Shown in pieces: positions 23,438-34,747 of a stretch of DNA of 57,499 nucleotides; the stretch's first letter is position 1; each line of letters begins with the position of its first letter. Both the position numbers and the translations under genes were made by a program. This stretch comes from Haplomitrium mnioides (taxonomy: Eukaryota; Marchantiophyta; Haplomitriopsida; Calobryales), in the NCBI GenBank assembly GCA_049999725.1, contig JBNGIS010010377.1:1-57499 (forward strand), read 5' to 3'. Below the pieces are notes generated by a model. That model did not search any database, was not told the DNA's origin, and saw only the letters and a program-made list of their open reading frames with translations.

Positions 23438-23881
23438 TCAATGATCCGGTCTTCGAGAAAATGCATCAAGAATGGTGTGGAACCTTCCTGGCTTGTACTC
23501 CAACTTGAAATCAAAGAGTTGTAGTTGATCTTCCCATCGATAATGACGACTTGTCATATTTTCCAAGTGGATTGCTTGAAGAAATGGCTTGTGGTCTATG
23601 CGCATAAGTATAGGTTTGCCCAAAAGAAAGTATCTCCACATTTTGGTAGCATAAACCAATGCTAATTGCTCTTGATCTCTTGCAGAATAATTTCTCTCCG
23701 TCGCATTCAATCGGCGTGACATGAATGCAATTGGATGAAGTCCATCCTCAAACTCTTGTTGCAAAACCACTCCAATAGCAAAATGAGAAGCATCAAAATC
23801 AACTATACAACGCCTTTTTTGATTATATGGTTGTAGAATTGGATGAGATGTTACCGCATCCTTGAGTTGTTGAAATGCCAC
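23438..23881 (-). pseudogene. pol: Retro2 RNase H fragment
   Basis: The 147-residue frame covers the RT-RNase H connection and RNase H: FDASHFAIGVVLQQ with its catalytic Asp, PIAFMSRRLNATERNY, then MRIDHKPFLQAIH and a PGRFHTILDAFSRRPDH end. Directly upstream the reading runs into gag sequence with no protease or RT palm, which marks the internal deletion. Confidence 0.87.
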
Positions 23882-23929
23882 TTGCTTCTTGGTTGTTCAT
23901 TTGAACTTGCAAGGGTTTGAAAACGCTAT

Positions 23930-24600
23930 TCGAATGGTTGAGGACGAGATCTAACTTCTGTAGCCATGAGTAATGAGTCATGTCGCTTCACCATATGCAT
24001 TGCTTCTTCTAATTGAGTAGGCTCTCTCATAGTAACTTCTATTCTTGTACGAGGCTTCAATCTCTAAACAAAGCGGTCTAGTGCTTCTTCTTTACTTATA
24101 TCAGAAATTTGCATAATTATATTTTGAAATTATATCATATAACTTCTCGCTGTACCAAGTTGCTTCAATTCGGCCAATCAATCTCTTGCTACTTTTGAAA
24201 CATTTACAACCCTAAATCTTGAAATCACTTCTTCTTTGAGCTCATGTCAAGAAAACAATAGGAGCAACAAATCCACCTTGTGCTTGTTCTATTTGATATC
24301 TCCACCAAGTCTTAGCAACTCCTTCTAATTGGCTTGCCACAAATAAAATTTTCTGGCTATCCTCTCTAATGTTTGTAGCTTCAAAATATTGTTCACAAGC
24401 AAAAATGAAGTTCTCACAAGCACCACAAGTCACATTTCTATCATATGCTTTTGGCATTGAAAATCACCCATAACTCTCTTCTTCTCAAAACATTGCTCTT
24501 TCTTTTATTCCCACTTCTAAAAGGCGTGAAAGATGTTCAAGTTGTTGTTCCATTGCTTGAATCACCTCCTCTTGACTCTCCATGTAGCTCATACCAAAAA
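23930..24600 (-). pseudogene. gag: Retro2 gag fragment
   Basis: The frame 24457-24242 contains FIFACEQYFEATNI, ILFVASQLEGVAKTWW and YQIEQAQG, the capsid core of chromovirus gag. Further on, REPTQLEEAMHMVKRHDS is still gag. The zinc knuckle is missing. The start region carries stops. Confidence 0.75.
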
Positions 24601-24603
24601 CGA

Positions 24604-24621
24604 ACCATGGCTTTGATACCA
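24604..24621 (-). other. Retro2 primer-binding site for tRNA-iMet
   Basis: On the - strand, one base after the LTR end, the sequence is TGGTATCAAAGCCATGG. This is the plant initiator-methionine primer site TGGTATCAGAGC with one change. It fixes the element's direction. Confidence 0.9.
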
Positions 24622-24622
24622 A

Positions 24623-25057
24623 TGTAAAAGAATCTCAAAGACCAAATCCAAATGAGTAAGAACTCATGGTGACCTCTAATAGAGTTCTTCAACCAAAAAG
24701 CAACTCAAAGTCCAAGCTAAGACCAAGAGTGCAAGCAAAAGCCAAGCAACCAAAGAACCTAAGTGATTCGAGAGGAACTCAAGAATGAGAAGTGAGGCTA
24801 AGAAGCCCTTCTATTTATACAAGAGAAAAAGGTGTCTTCCCTCTTTCTTCACTTACAAGTCACTTCTAATTTCAGCCCTAAAGGTGGCTCTTTACCAAAA
24901 GTGACTTCGAATACAAGTAACCTAAAAGTGATTCTCCACCAAAAGTGACTTCAAAGACAAGTAATCCAATCTTAACCCTAAAAGTGACTCACTACCATTT
25001 CCTTCACCTCTCTTTATTTTCTTATAAATAGCACAACCTTAAGCTTGTACTATTACA
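24623..25057 (-). repeat. 5' LTR of Retro2
   Basis: It has TG...CA ends. CTATTTATA at 24811-24819, read on the - strand as TATAAATAG, is the likely element promoter. The last base 25057 abuts GAGGA of the target duplication. Confidence 0.92.
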
Positions 25058-27957
25058 GAGGAATATTGTTGTAGAAAGTTTTTGAAATCCTAAGTTTCTA
25101 TCAAAAGAGTTACTAGTGGTTTAGGATTATAAGACAATTGTAGCATCTTGGTAAGACTCATTATCATGGAAACTTTAACACATTTCAAACGTTTCAAGAA
25201 TTTGATGACCATTTGATTGTAAGTATAGCCAACCACGAGAAACCCCACCTTGATTTTTTTAAAAACATTCATGGTGATGAGGAGACTAAGATATCCAAAT
25301 AGGATGGAATTCTTATTCTCTTATGTCGTATTATCCAACTGAAGATACAAGGTGGGAGGCAGCAACCTTGTAAAGTCATATGATATTCTATTTAACACTA
25401 TAATTATCGAATTTGAATTGCTTCTCAAGTTACCGTAGGTTAAGAAGACCCTTGAAGAAAAAACATGATTGAATATTATTTCACCAACAACATTCACAAC
25501 CACTAAACAATCTTTATCAATGTTTTTTGGTGGTGAAGGCCAGTGTGAAATGGCTATTTTCTTTTGATTCATTCCACCAATCACAATTCCCAAGTATTTT
25601 TTACCATCAACATAACATTCTCTTTGATGGTTTGCATGTTTTGGTCTGTCTTTCATTTTTTGGTCACGATGAAGAAACAATCAACACTTATATTTGAGTG
25701 CATCATCCCAAAGCACCCAAAAGATATAAATATTTCAGTGAAGCATGTTTTAATGTCTCAAATTTCAAAAGATAACTTCAAGCGCAAAAATTATTCAAAG
25801 CAACTTTAACAAAAATTTGTAATAGAAGAGGTGAATTTTTTTTAAAGATTAAAAGTCTAGTTTGTACTATTTAAATATTGGATAGACAATATTTGTACCA
25901 TTGGGGTTACAAATTGGAGCTTCAATTTCCATGCTAACATTGACTCTTTGCGTGCATACGATTCAAATAAACAATAACTTATCACATGTACACATAGGAT
26001 CAAAAGCAAAAACATCAATATCTTGGCTTCATTTGATTGAAGTCGCGACTAGAATTAAAAGAAACAAGAACAAAACCTATGTGCACATAGGGTCACAAAC
26101 ATCATAAACGATTCTTGATCTCGTTTATTCTCGGGTTGGGCTTTGGATTGAAAGCAACAGTAGCAAAGCCCGATGCAAGTTTAAGATCACAACCAACAAT
26201 TAGAGCAATTTCCTCACTTTATTTGACTCTCAATGTGTTTTAGATTCAAACTAAAAGCAATGGGCCCTATGTGAGCATAGAGTCTTACCTCACAACTCTA
26301 GTGGTTATGGTTTTTTTACTCGAACCTTATTTAAGAAACAACTTAACAAAGCAAGTATCTTGTTGCACTAAGTTGAGAAAGCTTAACATCTTTAGAACTA
26401 AGCTTTAACTCTTGTAAAAAGAGCATCATAATAACTGTAGGTTTCAAAAAGGAAGAAATTTGTTACCTTTGTCAAACTCCAAGACGGATTTTTCCCGCAA
26501 TGATTTTATTTCTTCGTATGTTTCACAAATGACAAATCTATTGCGTTTTGTAATTTTAACATTTGGAAAATGCGTTCTCCAATGTTTTGTCAAACCAAAA
26601 AACTCATAATGTGACAAACATCTTTCTCTTTCAAATTAGTTGTGTAGTAGCTATAAATTTTCCATTTTGTAAAACTATTTGGAAAGTTATAAACTTCATG
26701 AGTGGGTATTCTCTTACAATATCCTTCGAAAAAGCCATCCATCCATTAATGCACAAATACTCCTTTAGCACATAAATCACTATTTCTAAAAATGTCTCTA
26801 AGATCTACGTTCTTAAGATTTTGAATCCTTTGGATTCTATCATTTTCTACTGATAATATTAATTTGAAGACTCTTCTATAAATAATAGTACCGCCTAAGT
26901 AGAGTGAATTGATTGTCAAGATTGGAATCTTTTTTTGGTGTTTCTTATTGTAATATAATATCTTGATTCTTCATGCTTTGTCAAAAATACGCTTTTGTCA
27001 TATTTTTTAAAAAACATGTCTTGCACAACGACAAACAACTATTTTAACAACACAAATTTCTCCTCAATTTTAAAGTTAATATCGAATCGAGTTTTTTCTT
27101 CACAAAGCTCTCATCATGATGGATTTTTAGCAAGGAATTGTCACGTAAAGTATTTGATTAGGTCCATAGGCAAATCCTGCAATTGGAGATAAAGTATTAT
27201 CTTTGAGATCTTGTGCATCATCACAAACATTTTTTATTCTCTTGAAATAATTTTTTGACTAATAAGAACCATCTTGAGATGTAGGAGAACTGGACCATGC
27301 CAAAACAGAATCTTCATCAAAATCTTGAGCAGAAGGAAATGTCTTTTCTAAAACAATTGATGCTCGTGGCGATAACTCCATAGAAATGTTGAGTGATTGA
27401 GACTCTTTGCTTGAATCATTGCTTAAATTGTCATTTGAAGATTCCTCGAAACGATTTCTATTTCTAGATTATCTTCCATTCTCGCTCAAAGGCTCAACTT
27501 GCTTAGAATTTACTCGTTGCTTGAATGGTACCAACAGTGACAAGGTGTCACCTCCAAAATTGAAATAGTCATCTAATTCTATTCTTTTTATATAAACAAA
27601 TTTGGATCTTGAACATTGTCATTGTCATCAGTTGATGACAAAGAAAGCTCCACAACGGTCTCAAGATTTTGACTTAAATATTTGTTTGTTGACCAGTTGG
27701 AGTAATCACCAAAAAGAGTTAACTTTGATTGTTTAACGGACAAGAAAGATCCACTACATGCAAAAGGTTGAGTCTTGGATCCTATGTATGCATTGAGTTC
27801 ACTCTTTGATCCTATCCACACATTGGGTTCACTTCTTGATCTTATGTCCGCATAAGGTTTAATCTTTGATTCTATATACTCCCTCGATCTTCCTCTATTG
27901 ATGTATTTTGTTCAATGATTGCCATGTTTTTTCCCAAAGTACTTGTTATCACACTTG
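25058..27957 (-). pseudogene. DUF7869-like gene, copy D, 5' part
   Basis: From the right it reads the 30-base coding repeat (YIGSKTQPF type, 27890-27755) and the frame 27821-27588 with TVVELSLSS and NVQDPNLFI. The middle block is at 27300-26560. An intron lies around 26480-25700. The nuclease-like domain sits at 25680-25100: KYLGIVIGGMNQKK, LYLQLDNTT and VGFLVVGYTYNQM. Compared with copies B and C, the acidic residues of the first and third motifs are lost (IDGMDQ to IGGMNQ; GHTHDQID to GYTYNQMV), so the protein would be inactive even without the stops. It breaks off at 27957 where copy C starts. Confidence 0.75.
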
Positions 27958-29426
27958 AATAGCCGCTACTTTGAGCCATAAATAGGCTACTCAAAATAGG
28001 AACCTTTTTTTTTTGAAAAAAATGTTTTTTTTAGCTCAAAAGTATAAAAAACAAGGCTACTTTTAAAAAACAAAAAGTGCATGAGTTTTAAAGGTTTTTT
28101 TCGGCCATTTCAACAAGCATGATAGAGCAAGGGTCAATTTTGTTATGAAAAATCAAACAATATTATTAGTTTTTATAAAAATATTGGAAAATTTTGAATT
28201 TGATGAAAAGTATAAAAAATATCGTAAGTTCTTACCAAAAAATTGCATTTATCATTGATTACAATTTGAAGCCCAAAAATTGAAATACATGTCATAAGAA
28301 ACTATTTTGAAATATATTTGATTGCACAAACTCTATGTGTGCATAGACATGGTGCTCTTTGAAACGTGTTTTTTGGAAAAAAAAACTACAAAACATAAAG
28401 AAAAAGCCCAGGTGGACTAGAAGTCAAGGGAATAAGTTTGCAATCGTTGACACAGAAATGAAGGAAATAAAGCATTGCATGAATTTATGAGTTCTATTTA
28501 AGGTTCAAGTAAGATAGAAGCTTTCACTTGTAGTTACAAATCCATGTACGTAAAAGTTAAAGTGGCTTTAAAAAAAGGTTTTCGCATTTAAATTTATTTC
28601 ACAATTCAACGAATCATAGTTTAGAATCAAAAAAGTAGTAGCTAAGGAGGTTGAATTAGGAGTGTAAACACGAAACATCTCCAAGTTTTAGACTTGATTC
28701 AACCAAGCAAAGGTTTTAAGATCTACAAAAGAGTCTATGACTTGTGTACAAACTAAGTTGTAATCGGTGGTTTTTGTATGTAGAAGCTTGAGGGTTGTAT
28801 ATGAGAAGGAGAACTTGTAGAAGGCATGGACTTCCACCCCAAAGTTTATGCGCATAGGAATCCAAGTTCAACATCTAAACACTCCACCCAAAAGTCTATG
28901 CACGTATAAGAATCAGAACTCACCATCTAAACACTCCACAACAAAGATTGACAAGAACCTAGGTTTTAGGTTCCACAAAAGAACTTTTGTTCGCACAACA
29001 TTTTAACTTGCAAATCAAAGTCTATACGTGCATGGGGCTCACAATTCTACAACTAATGATGCAGATGATAAATGTTCTATTTTTTGCAACAAACTCTACG
29101 CACGCAAAAGATTTTGTTTTCTAATTTGGAATCTAAAAGTAAAATGGGTACAAAGCTCTACATCTAAGTCAAAGTGTGCCATAGGTTTTAAGTTATACAT
29201 GAAAGTTCTTACAAGAAAAAAAATAAGTAGTCAATTTGGGCATATGCTTTAGTGACACAATAACCTTAAACTCTTCTAGAAAGCACTAAAATTGGAAACA
29301 ACATACTTATATTTTGGAGAAGAAAATATTTTACAAAGCAAATGAAAATATTAACTAGAGATTTAAGTTTCATTTACAAAGAATAATATTCAACTTTGAA
29401 TGATTTATAGTAAAAAGTTCAAGGTG
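27958..29426. mobile_element. Copy C of the two-gene element, left (transposase-side) part
   Basis: It begins with the terminus AATAGCCGCTACTTTGAGCC and contains only the 3' flank of the transposase-side gene, with no open reading frame. It is an inverted relative of 39890-41477, the same region in copy B. It ends at GGTG (29423-29426), where copy B is inserted. The sequence resumes at 41478 with GGTG and the next bases expected from copy B's own uninterrupted flank (39870-39900). Degenerate GCGC palindromes lie at 28820-29060. Confidence 0.85.
29423..29426. other. Target-site duplication of copy B, left
   Basis: GGTG here matches GGTG at 41478-41481. Joining the flanks at one GGTG restores a sequence that differs by one base from the uninterrupted equivalent at 39876-39893. 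Confidence 0.8.
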
Positions 29427-29446
29427 AACAACCGCTACTTTGAACC
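29427..29446 (+). repeat. Terminal inverted repeat of copy B, left (methyltransferase side)
   Basis: AACAACCGCTACTTTGAACC is followed by AGGAACTGCTACTGAGTTCC. It is the near-inverse of 41458-41477 with three differences, and nearly identical to the inverted end of copy C at 51278-51297. Confidence 0.88.
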
Positions 29447-30824
29447 AGGAACTGCTACTGAGTTCCTATTTCACTTGGTAGTTGCAAATATTATTTTTTG
29501 TGATTTGGTATTGAAAAACATCAATTTTACGTTTGTGATATTTTTTTCACAAAGAAAATCGTTTTTTAGAAATTTGAATTGCGTATTTTCCATTGAGATT
29601 ATATTTTAAAATTTTATTTATAATAAACACCCTAGAAAACAAGCATTTTGGTTATTGAAATAATTTTATTAAAACCTCACACTATTGTGAATACACTAAA
29701 TTCACCAAAAATAAAAAAAGCATATATCTTTTTATGAAAATAAATTATAGGCAAACGTGGATGTCTAGTTGCGTACAGACTTTGAACCAGACTAGAAGCG
29801 TTGTAGCTGTTAAATCCTAAGCAAGCATAGATTCCAAACTACAACCCTAAAGCCTATGAACGCAAAGACTTTGAACGAGAATCCTAAAGCCTTTGTGTGC
29901 AAGGACTCTGAACGAGAACATTTAAAGCTATGCACGCATAGACTTTGAACAAGAACCCTAAAGCTTATGCGCGCCTAGACTCTAAACAAGAACCCTAAAG
30001 CCTATACATGCATAGACTTTAAACGAGAACCCTGTTGTAATAGTACAAACATAAGGTTGTGCTATTTATAAGAAAATAGAGAGGAGTGAAGGAAGTGGTA
30101 GTGAGTCACTTTTAGGGTAAGATTGGATTACTTGCTTTTGAAGTCACCTTTAGGTTACTTGCATTCAAAGTCACTTTTGGTAGAGAGTCAACTTTAGGGC
30201 TGAAATGAGAAGTGACTTGTAAGTGAAGAAAGAGGGATGACATCCTCTTCTCTTGTATAAACAGAAGAGCTTCTTAGCCCCACTCCTCATTCTGGAGTTC
30301 CTCTCGAATCACTTGGGTTCTTTGGTTGCTTGGCTTTTGCTTGCACTCTTGGTCTTAGCTTAGATCTTGAGTTGCTTTTGGTTGAAGAACTCTATTAGAG
30401 TTCACCATGAGTTCTTACTCATTTGGATTTGGTCTATGAAATTCTTTTACACCTGTAGCTTAGGCATGTAGGGACTCAAAACAAGAACCTTAAAGCTTAT
30501 ACGCACAAAGACTCCGAACGAGAACTAAAAAGACTTATGTGCGCATAGACTCTAAACCAGAATGTAAATCTTATGCATCCATAGATTGCTTGAGCTCATG
30601 TGCGTATGGACTCCAAGCCTATGTGCACATGGACTCCAAACCATTCTTAGACTAGCAATTGACTCCAAACCACTCTTATACAAAAAATTGACTCCAAACC
30701 ATTCGTAGGGACACTAAATTGAATCGTGATGAAAAGACTTGAAATGGATTGGGAGTGCAACAAGTTGAAACTTTGGTAAATAAAACTTTGTAAAAAAAAT
30801 ACTTTATTGATAAAACAATTTTTT
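29447..30824. repeat. Methyltransferase-side terminal region of copy B with 37-bp repeats
   Basis: There is no gene. An array with a period of about 37 bases runs from about 29800 to 30030 and resumes at 30457-30560 after the solo LTR. Each unit carries a CCTATGCACGCATAG-type palindrome, then GACTTTGAAC and GAGAACCCTAAAG. The corresponding part of copy C (50630-50900) has only a few spaced palindromes. Confidence 0.75.
30036..30451 (+). repeat. Solo LTR, Retro2 family
   Basis: The 416 bases run from TGTAATAGTACAAAC to TTCTTTTACA. They match the Retro2 LTRs in inverse orientation. The flanks are a perfect 5-base duplication, CCTGT at 30031-30035 and 30452-30456. It arose by LTR-LTR recombination after insertion into the 37-bp array. 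TATAAACAG at 30256-30264 is its TATA-like site. Confidence 0.95.
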
Positions 30825-32184
30825 TCAAATAGGTGCTCCGACTCTATCCTCCTCGAGAGGAATTGTCTCATCTAAATCCAAAGGCTGAGCATCTGTAGCC
30901 ACTAGAGAGTCTTGGCGAGACTTTCCTATCCCATATATTGCAACAAAATCACCAGTAGGGCATGCAATACCAGGAGGAATAGGTTCCTTGTGGTATGCAT
31001 AGACTATTGGTGACTCAGTCACATCGGATGGCAAAGAAGCCATTGTCAAAACTCTATGGGGAATGTAGATAGACTAACGTCTATTATATTCCACCACGAT
31101 GCAGTTTCACATCAGCTTTAAAGCACAGACAAGGCCTGTGCCAGACCTAGAGCAAAGATCTATGATCCAATCTTGCTCTATTGACAAATGGTTGATGAAA
31201 AATTTGTAAAGAGCGTGCGGCTTTTGATAAACATTGACAAGAGCATCATCTCTTGGATGTTTAAGTTTTGTGGGAATCGCAGGACAACTAAAAACACTAC
31301 GCATGATTTGCCGAGGTAATCCAATCGCAAGAGCAGGCTATAAATTAAAAAGCCTCATGCTCCTCTTTTCTTCTTTAGTTCACGAGCCCACAGTCCAATA
31401 TTTGTGGGCATATGCAATTTTGAGACCACCAGAATAGTGAATGCTGCTTTTTTCCCTATAAAAAGAAAAACAAACAAATCAAACATTGTAACCAAAGTGC
31501 AAGAAAAGTTTAAAAGAGAAATTAAAAACTAAAAAATCAAAGAAAAACTTACCAGATGTTGTGGTTGATTGCATAGCAAACTTCCAAAAGGGTATCCTCG
31601 ATGATGCTAAATTGTTGCAATGAATGCATAATAACAAAAGACCAAAAATTTGATGTTGTGATTGCCGCAAAAGATGAAACCATATCAAAAATGTCATCTT
31701 TTGAAAATGGTTCAGAATTGTCATGCTTACATTCCTTAAGGTTGTAACCGCAAGGAATATCCGCAATAGCCAAAGTGAAACACTTAGATTTCACCAAAAC
31801 CTTCAACTGTCAAGCGTTGGCCTCCCCGTAGACTTAGTAAAATGCCACATTGAGACCATTGATATAAGACAATAAGTCCTTGTCTTCGTCTCTCCAAACT
31901 CCTTTAGTTGCAAGAGATGCATCACCACTTGGCTACCTTGATTTCCACTCTCTAGCTTTTTGACAATGAAGAAGAAAAGCTGGAGGATAAGAAACGAAAG
32001 TGGGAGCCTCATCTTGATCTTTTGAGGCTTCTTCGACCCTTGATCTTTTTCGGCCTTTTGCAGCTGCTATTAATTTTTCACCAGTTGAGGTTTGAACGTT
32101 TTGTCCCCCTACACACACCAAAAACAGAAAACAATATTAAAAGACAAAAAAAAATTAAATACTAGAGAGAGATACTGAATTCCT

Positions 32185-32460
32185 TACGCGCTTGGACTTT
32201 GAAGTCCATGCGCACATGGACTTCGCAGTCATTGTGCACTTGGACTTCGCATTCCATAAGCGCATGGACTTTGCAGTCCTTGCGCGCTTGGACAGAGAAG
32301 TCCATGCATGCATAGACTTCGAAGTCCAACTGCGCATGGATTCGTTGTCCAAGTGTTTTTGGACTTCGCAGTCCAAACGCAAAAGGACTTTGAAGTCCTT
32401 GCGCGCATGGACTACAAAGTCCTTTTGTGCTTAGACTGCAAAGTCCATGTGCGTCTGAAC
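32185..32460. repeat. 24-bp palindromic minisatellite, copy B intron 2
   Basis: About 11 units have the form GGACTTCGAAGTCC-like plus CATGCGCGCATG-like, with a 24-base period. Because 24 is a multiple of three and each half is self-complementary, all frames and both strands give similar 8-residue peptides. The apparent proteins here are not genes. Confidence 0.92.
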
Positions 32461-34014
32461 CCTAAACCTATTTTATCAAAAACAAGAACAACTTAAAGTA
32501 AATTCACTGCAACTCCAAAGAAATGAATATGGTGTGAAAAAAATAACTTACCGAAAGCTTCTCAAAGCTTGAATAGAAAGCAGCCATCTTGGGCTCCTCA
32601 GTGTGGAGAGGGTACTCCTCTCTTTCTTCCTCCGAAGTGTTGCAATAAACCTCTGAACAAAATATTTTAACCATAACTGCCACAACTTTATGTCTCTCTA
32701 CCTCTTGAGACATTTCGTCTATTGAAAGCTCTCTGGCTTCCATCTGATTCAAAACTGAAATTTTTACTTCGTCAGGAAGACCCTAAAGAGATCTCCAAGG
32801 TGTCCACTTCATGTCCTCCATTCTCAGAGATCCCTTGGCTTTGGCTTCTGGCCCTTGACCGTATTCTTCTCCCATATTGAAAATATGCTCTATTGTAGGT
32901 CCCAAAGCTCACCACTTCTGAATGCCAGCTGTCTTGAGAGGTAGAGCCAGTTGTCTTGAGAAGTTACTGTCTTCTCAATTGTTGACTTGGGCTTTTATCT
33001 CCAAGGTTTCCAACACTAGTTCTCTTTTCAGTTTATGGGATGACACCATCCCACTTTCCACAAATCTTTGATGCCAATATTCAACCTTTTAAGTAGAGGT
33101 CATTTCCAGCCTGTACCTTTAGTTGTAATTTTCATCTATTGCAAAAATGTGGGCCTCTGTTGGTGTAAGGCCCACGTACACATAACAATTGTAGAGCGAC
33201 AATGCTGGATTCTTCACTCCATATTTTGTGATTAATAGTTGCCTTGCTGCAGCACTGTGATTCCTACTACAATCTCGTAGTGATCCTTGTTAGGGTTTTT
33301 ATTATCAAACTCTGACTTGTCGTTCAATCCACACTTCAGGTCAACAACAACGATGAAGAAACTATGCGTATATTTGTTTGTGAGCATTCTTTATGCCAAA
33401 AGTTCAACAAAATCTTCATTTATTCTTCTAATCTAAAAAGGCTCATAGTTGTCCATTCCAAGTTTCGGCAAATTCAAGTTCTCTAGCCTAATAGTGATTG
33501 TTTCTTTGTGGACTCTACATCACTGGATTGCAGACTCCCTGATTTTGTTTTTGTCTTCCTCAGACACTGTTTGAGGATCTACCTACTCTCGTTCCTGGAA
33601 AGTTTGCAGCCCCTTGTGGGATTGTCTTTTTTCTCTTGATATTGGAGCTTGACCTAGCTCCAACTCTGATTCTTGCTCTGAGTTGCTTGGTGATGAAGAT
33701 GAACGGGCAGCACAAGACGATCTTGTTGTAGATTCCAAGGGGGCTGGCTCCTTCTCAATGATCAGTGTTGGAACAAATTTTTTCTTCTTGGCAGCCGGTT
33801 TCTTTTTTTTTTTAAGCTCAACCTCCTTTCTTTTTTTCTGGGTAGAAGCGCCTGCCGTGTGAACTTAAAATGTTGTTGCGCTCAGATGTGGCACTAGTTG
33901 TTGAATATTAACGCCATGCTTGGGTTTCAAAATCTTGATATGGATGGCCAATTTAATAAAGTCGCGTTTGATGTGCTTTGTGTCTTTGCAACCATCGATG
34001 AAATCTGCCAGAAA

Positions 34015-34747
34015 CTGAGTAAACTAAAAAAAAATAAAAAAATTAAGCATAAGTACAAGTGTTCAAGGTAAGAGATAAGACAATACATTGACTGCATGCA
34101 AGGGCTCTAATAACCATGCGCAGATGCACTGCATAATAGAGTCCATGCGCGCAAGGACTCCCAAGTCAAGGCGCACAAGGACTCCCAAGTCAAGGTGCGC
34201 AAGGACTCCCAAGTCAAGGCGCACAAGGACTCCCAAGTCAAGGTGCGCAAGGACTGCCAAGTTCATGTGGGCATGGACTCCCATGTCCATGCGCACATAG
34301 ACTCCAAAGTCCAAGCGCGCATGGACTCCCAAGCTCTTGCATACATGGACTTGGAGTACATGCGCACATGGACTTTGGAGTACTTGCACACTTAGACTTC
34401 ATAGTTCATGCGAGCATGGATTACGGAGTCCATGCGCGCTTGGACTTCGGAGTCAATGTACATTTGGACAAGGAAGTCTAAGCGCACAAGGACTTAAGAG
34501 TCTATACGCGCTTCGACTTCGGAGTCCAAGTGCGTTTGGACAAGGGAGTCCAAGCACGCAAGGACTTGGGAGTCCATGCACGCGTGGACTTTCAAGTCTT
34601 ACAATACAAGGTCTCCCATGTCCATGCGCACATGGACTTGTGACTCTATGCACGACTCGACCTAGAGACTCCATGCTCGCATGGACTCCTTGGGAGTTCC
34701 AACTAAGTAAAAAGAAAAACAAGTGAAAAACGATTTTCAGAAATTAC
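34015..34747 (-). repeat. Intron 1 of copy B methyltransferase gene, with 24-bp array
   Basis: The donor GTAATTT is complementary to 34741-34747 and the acceptor CAG to 34015-34017. About 34130-34695 holds some 23 units of the palindromic minisatellite, with internal higher-order alternation (GGCGCACAAG next to GGTGCGCAAG), a sign of recent local duplication. Confidence 0.85.

Larger units (their letters stand above)
21469..25057 (-). mobile_element. Ty3 chromodomain retrotransposon (Retro2), internally deleted
   Basis: Two LTRs of 436 and 435 bases bound the element (21469-21904 and 24623-25057), with TG...CA ends and about 6% divergence by hand count. The flanking 5 bases are TAGGA (21464-21468) and GAGGA (25058-25062), a target duplication with one mutation. 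The intact relative in copy C reads GAGGG at this point. Reading on the - strand the order is LTR, tRNA-iMet primer site, gag fragment, RNase H, integrase with chromodomain, polypurine tract, LTR. Only 3.6 kb remain: the gag end, protease and most of RT are missing between about 23930 and 23880. Confidence 0.92.
19915..27957. mobile_element. Two-gene TIR element, copy D (partial, interrupted)
   Basis: The left end AACAATCGCTACTTTGAACC begins exactly where copy A stops. It keeps the terminal region, the 100-N gap (20056-20155), a shortened 3' flank (about 1.1 kb missing near 20605 compared with B and C) and most of a - strand DUF7869-like gene. That gene is split by Retro2 at 21469-25057. The copy ends at 27957 within the N-terminal coding region, where copy C begins. 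Its methyltransferase half is absent from the window. Confidence 0.7.

Noticed and set aside
27958-29426. A 1.5-kb terminal inverted repeat of copy B paired with 39886-41477
   Set aside because: The sequence pair is real, but GGTG at 29423 and 41478 and the internal terminus at 29427 show that the left member belongs to copy C, into which B was inserted.
32155-34726. Open frames with 8-residue repeats on both strands (also at 13104-13341, 46637-46873 and 48659-49049)
   Set aside because: They are products of a 24-base palindromic array inside introns. The period is a multiple of three and the unit is self-complementary, so every frame stays open by chance.
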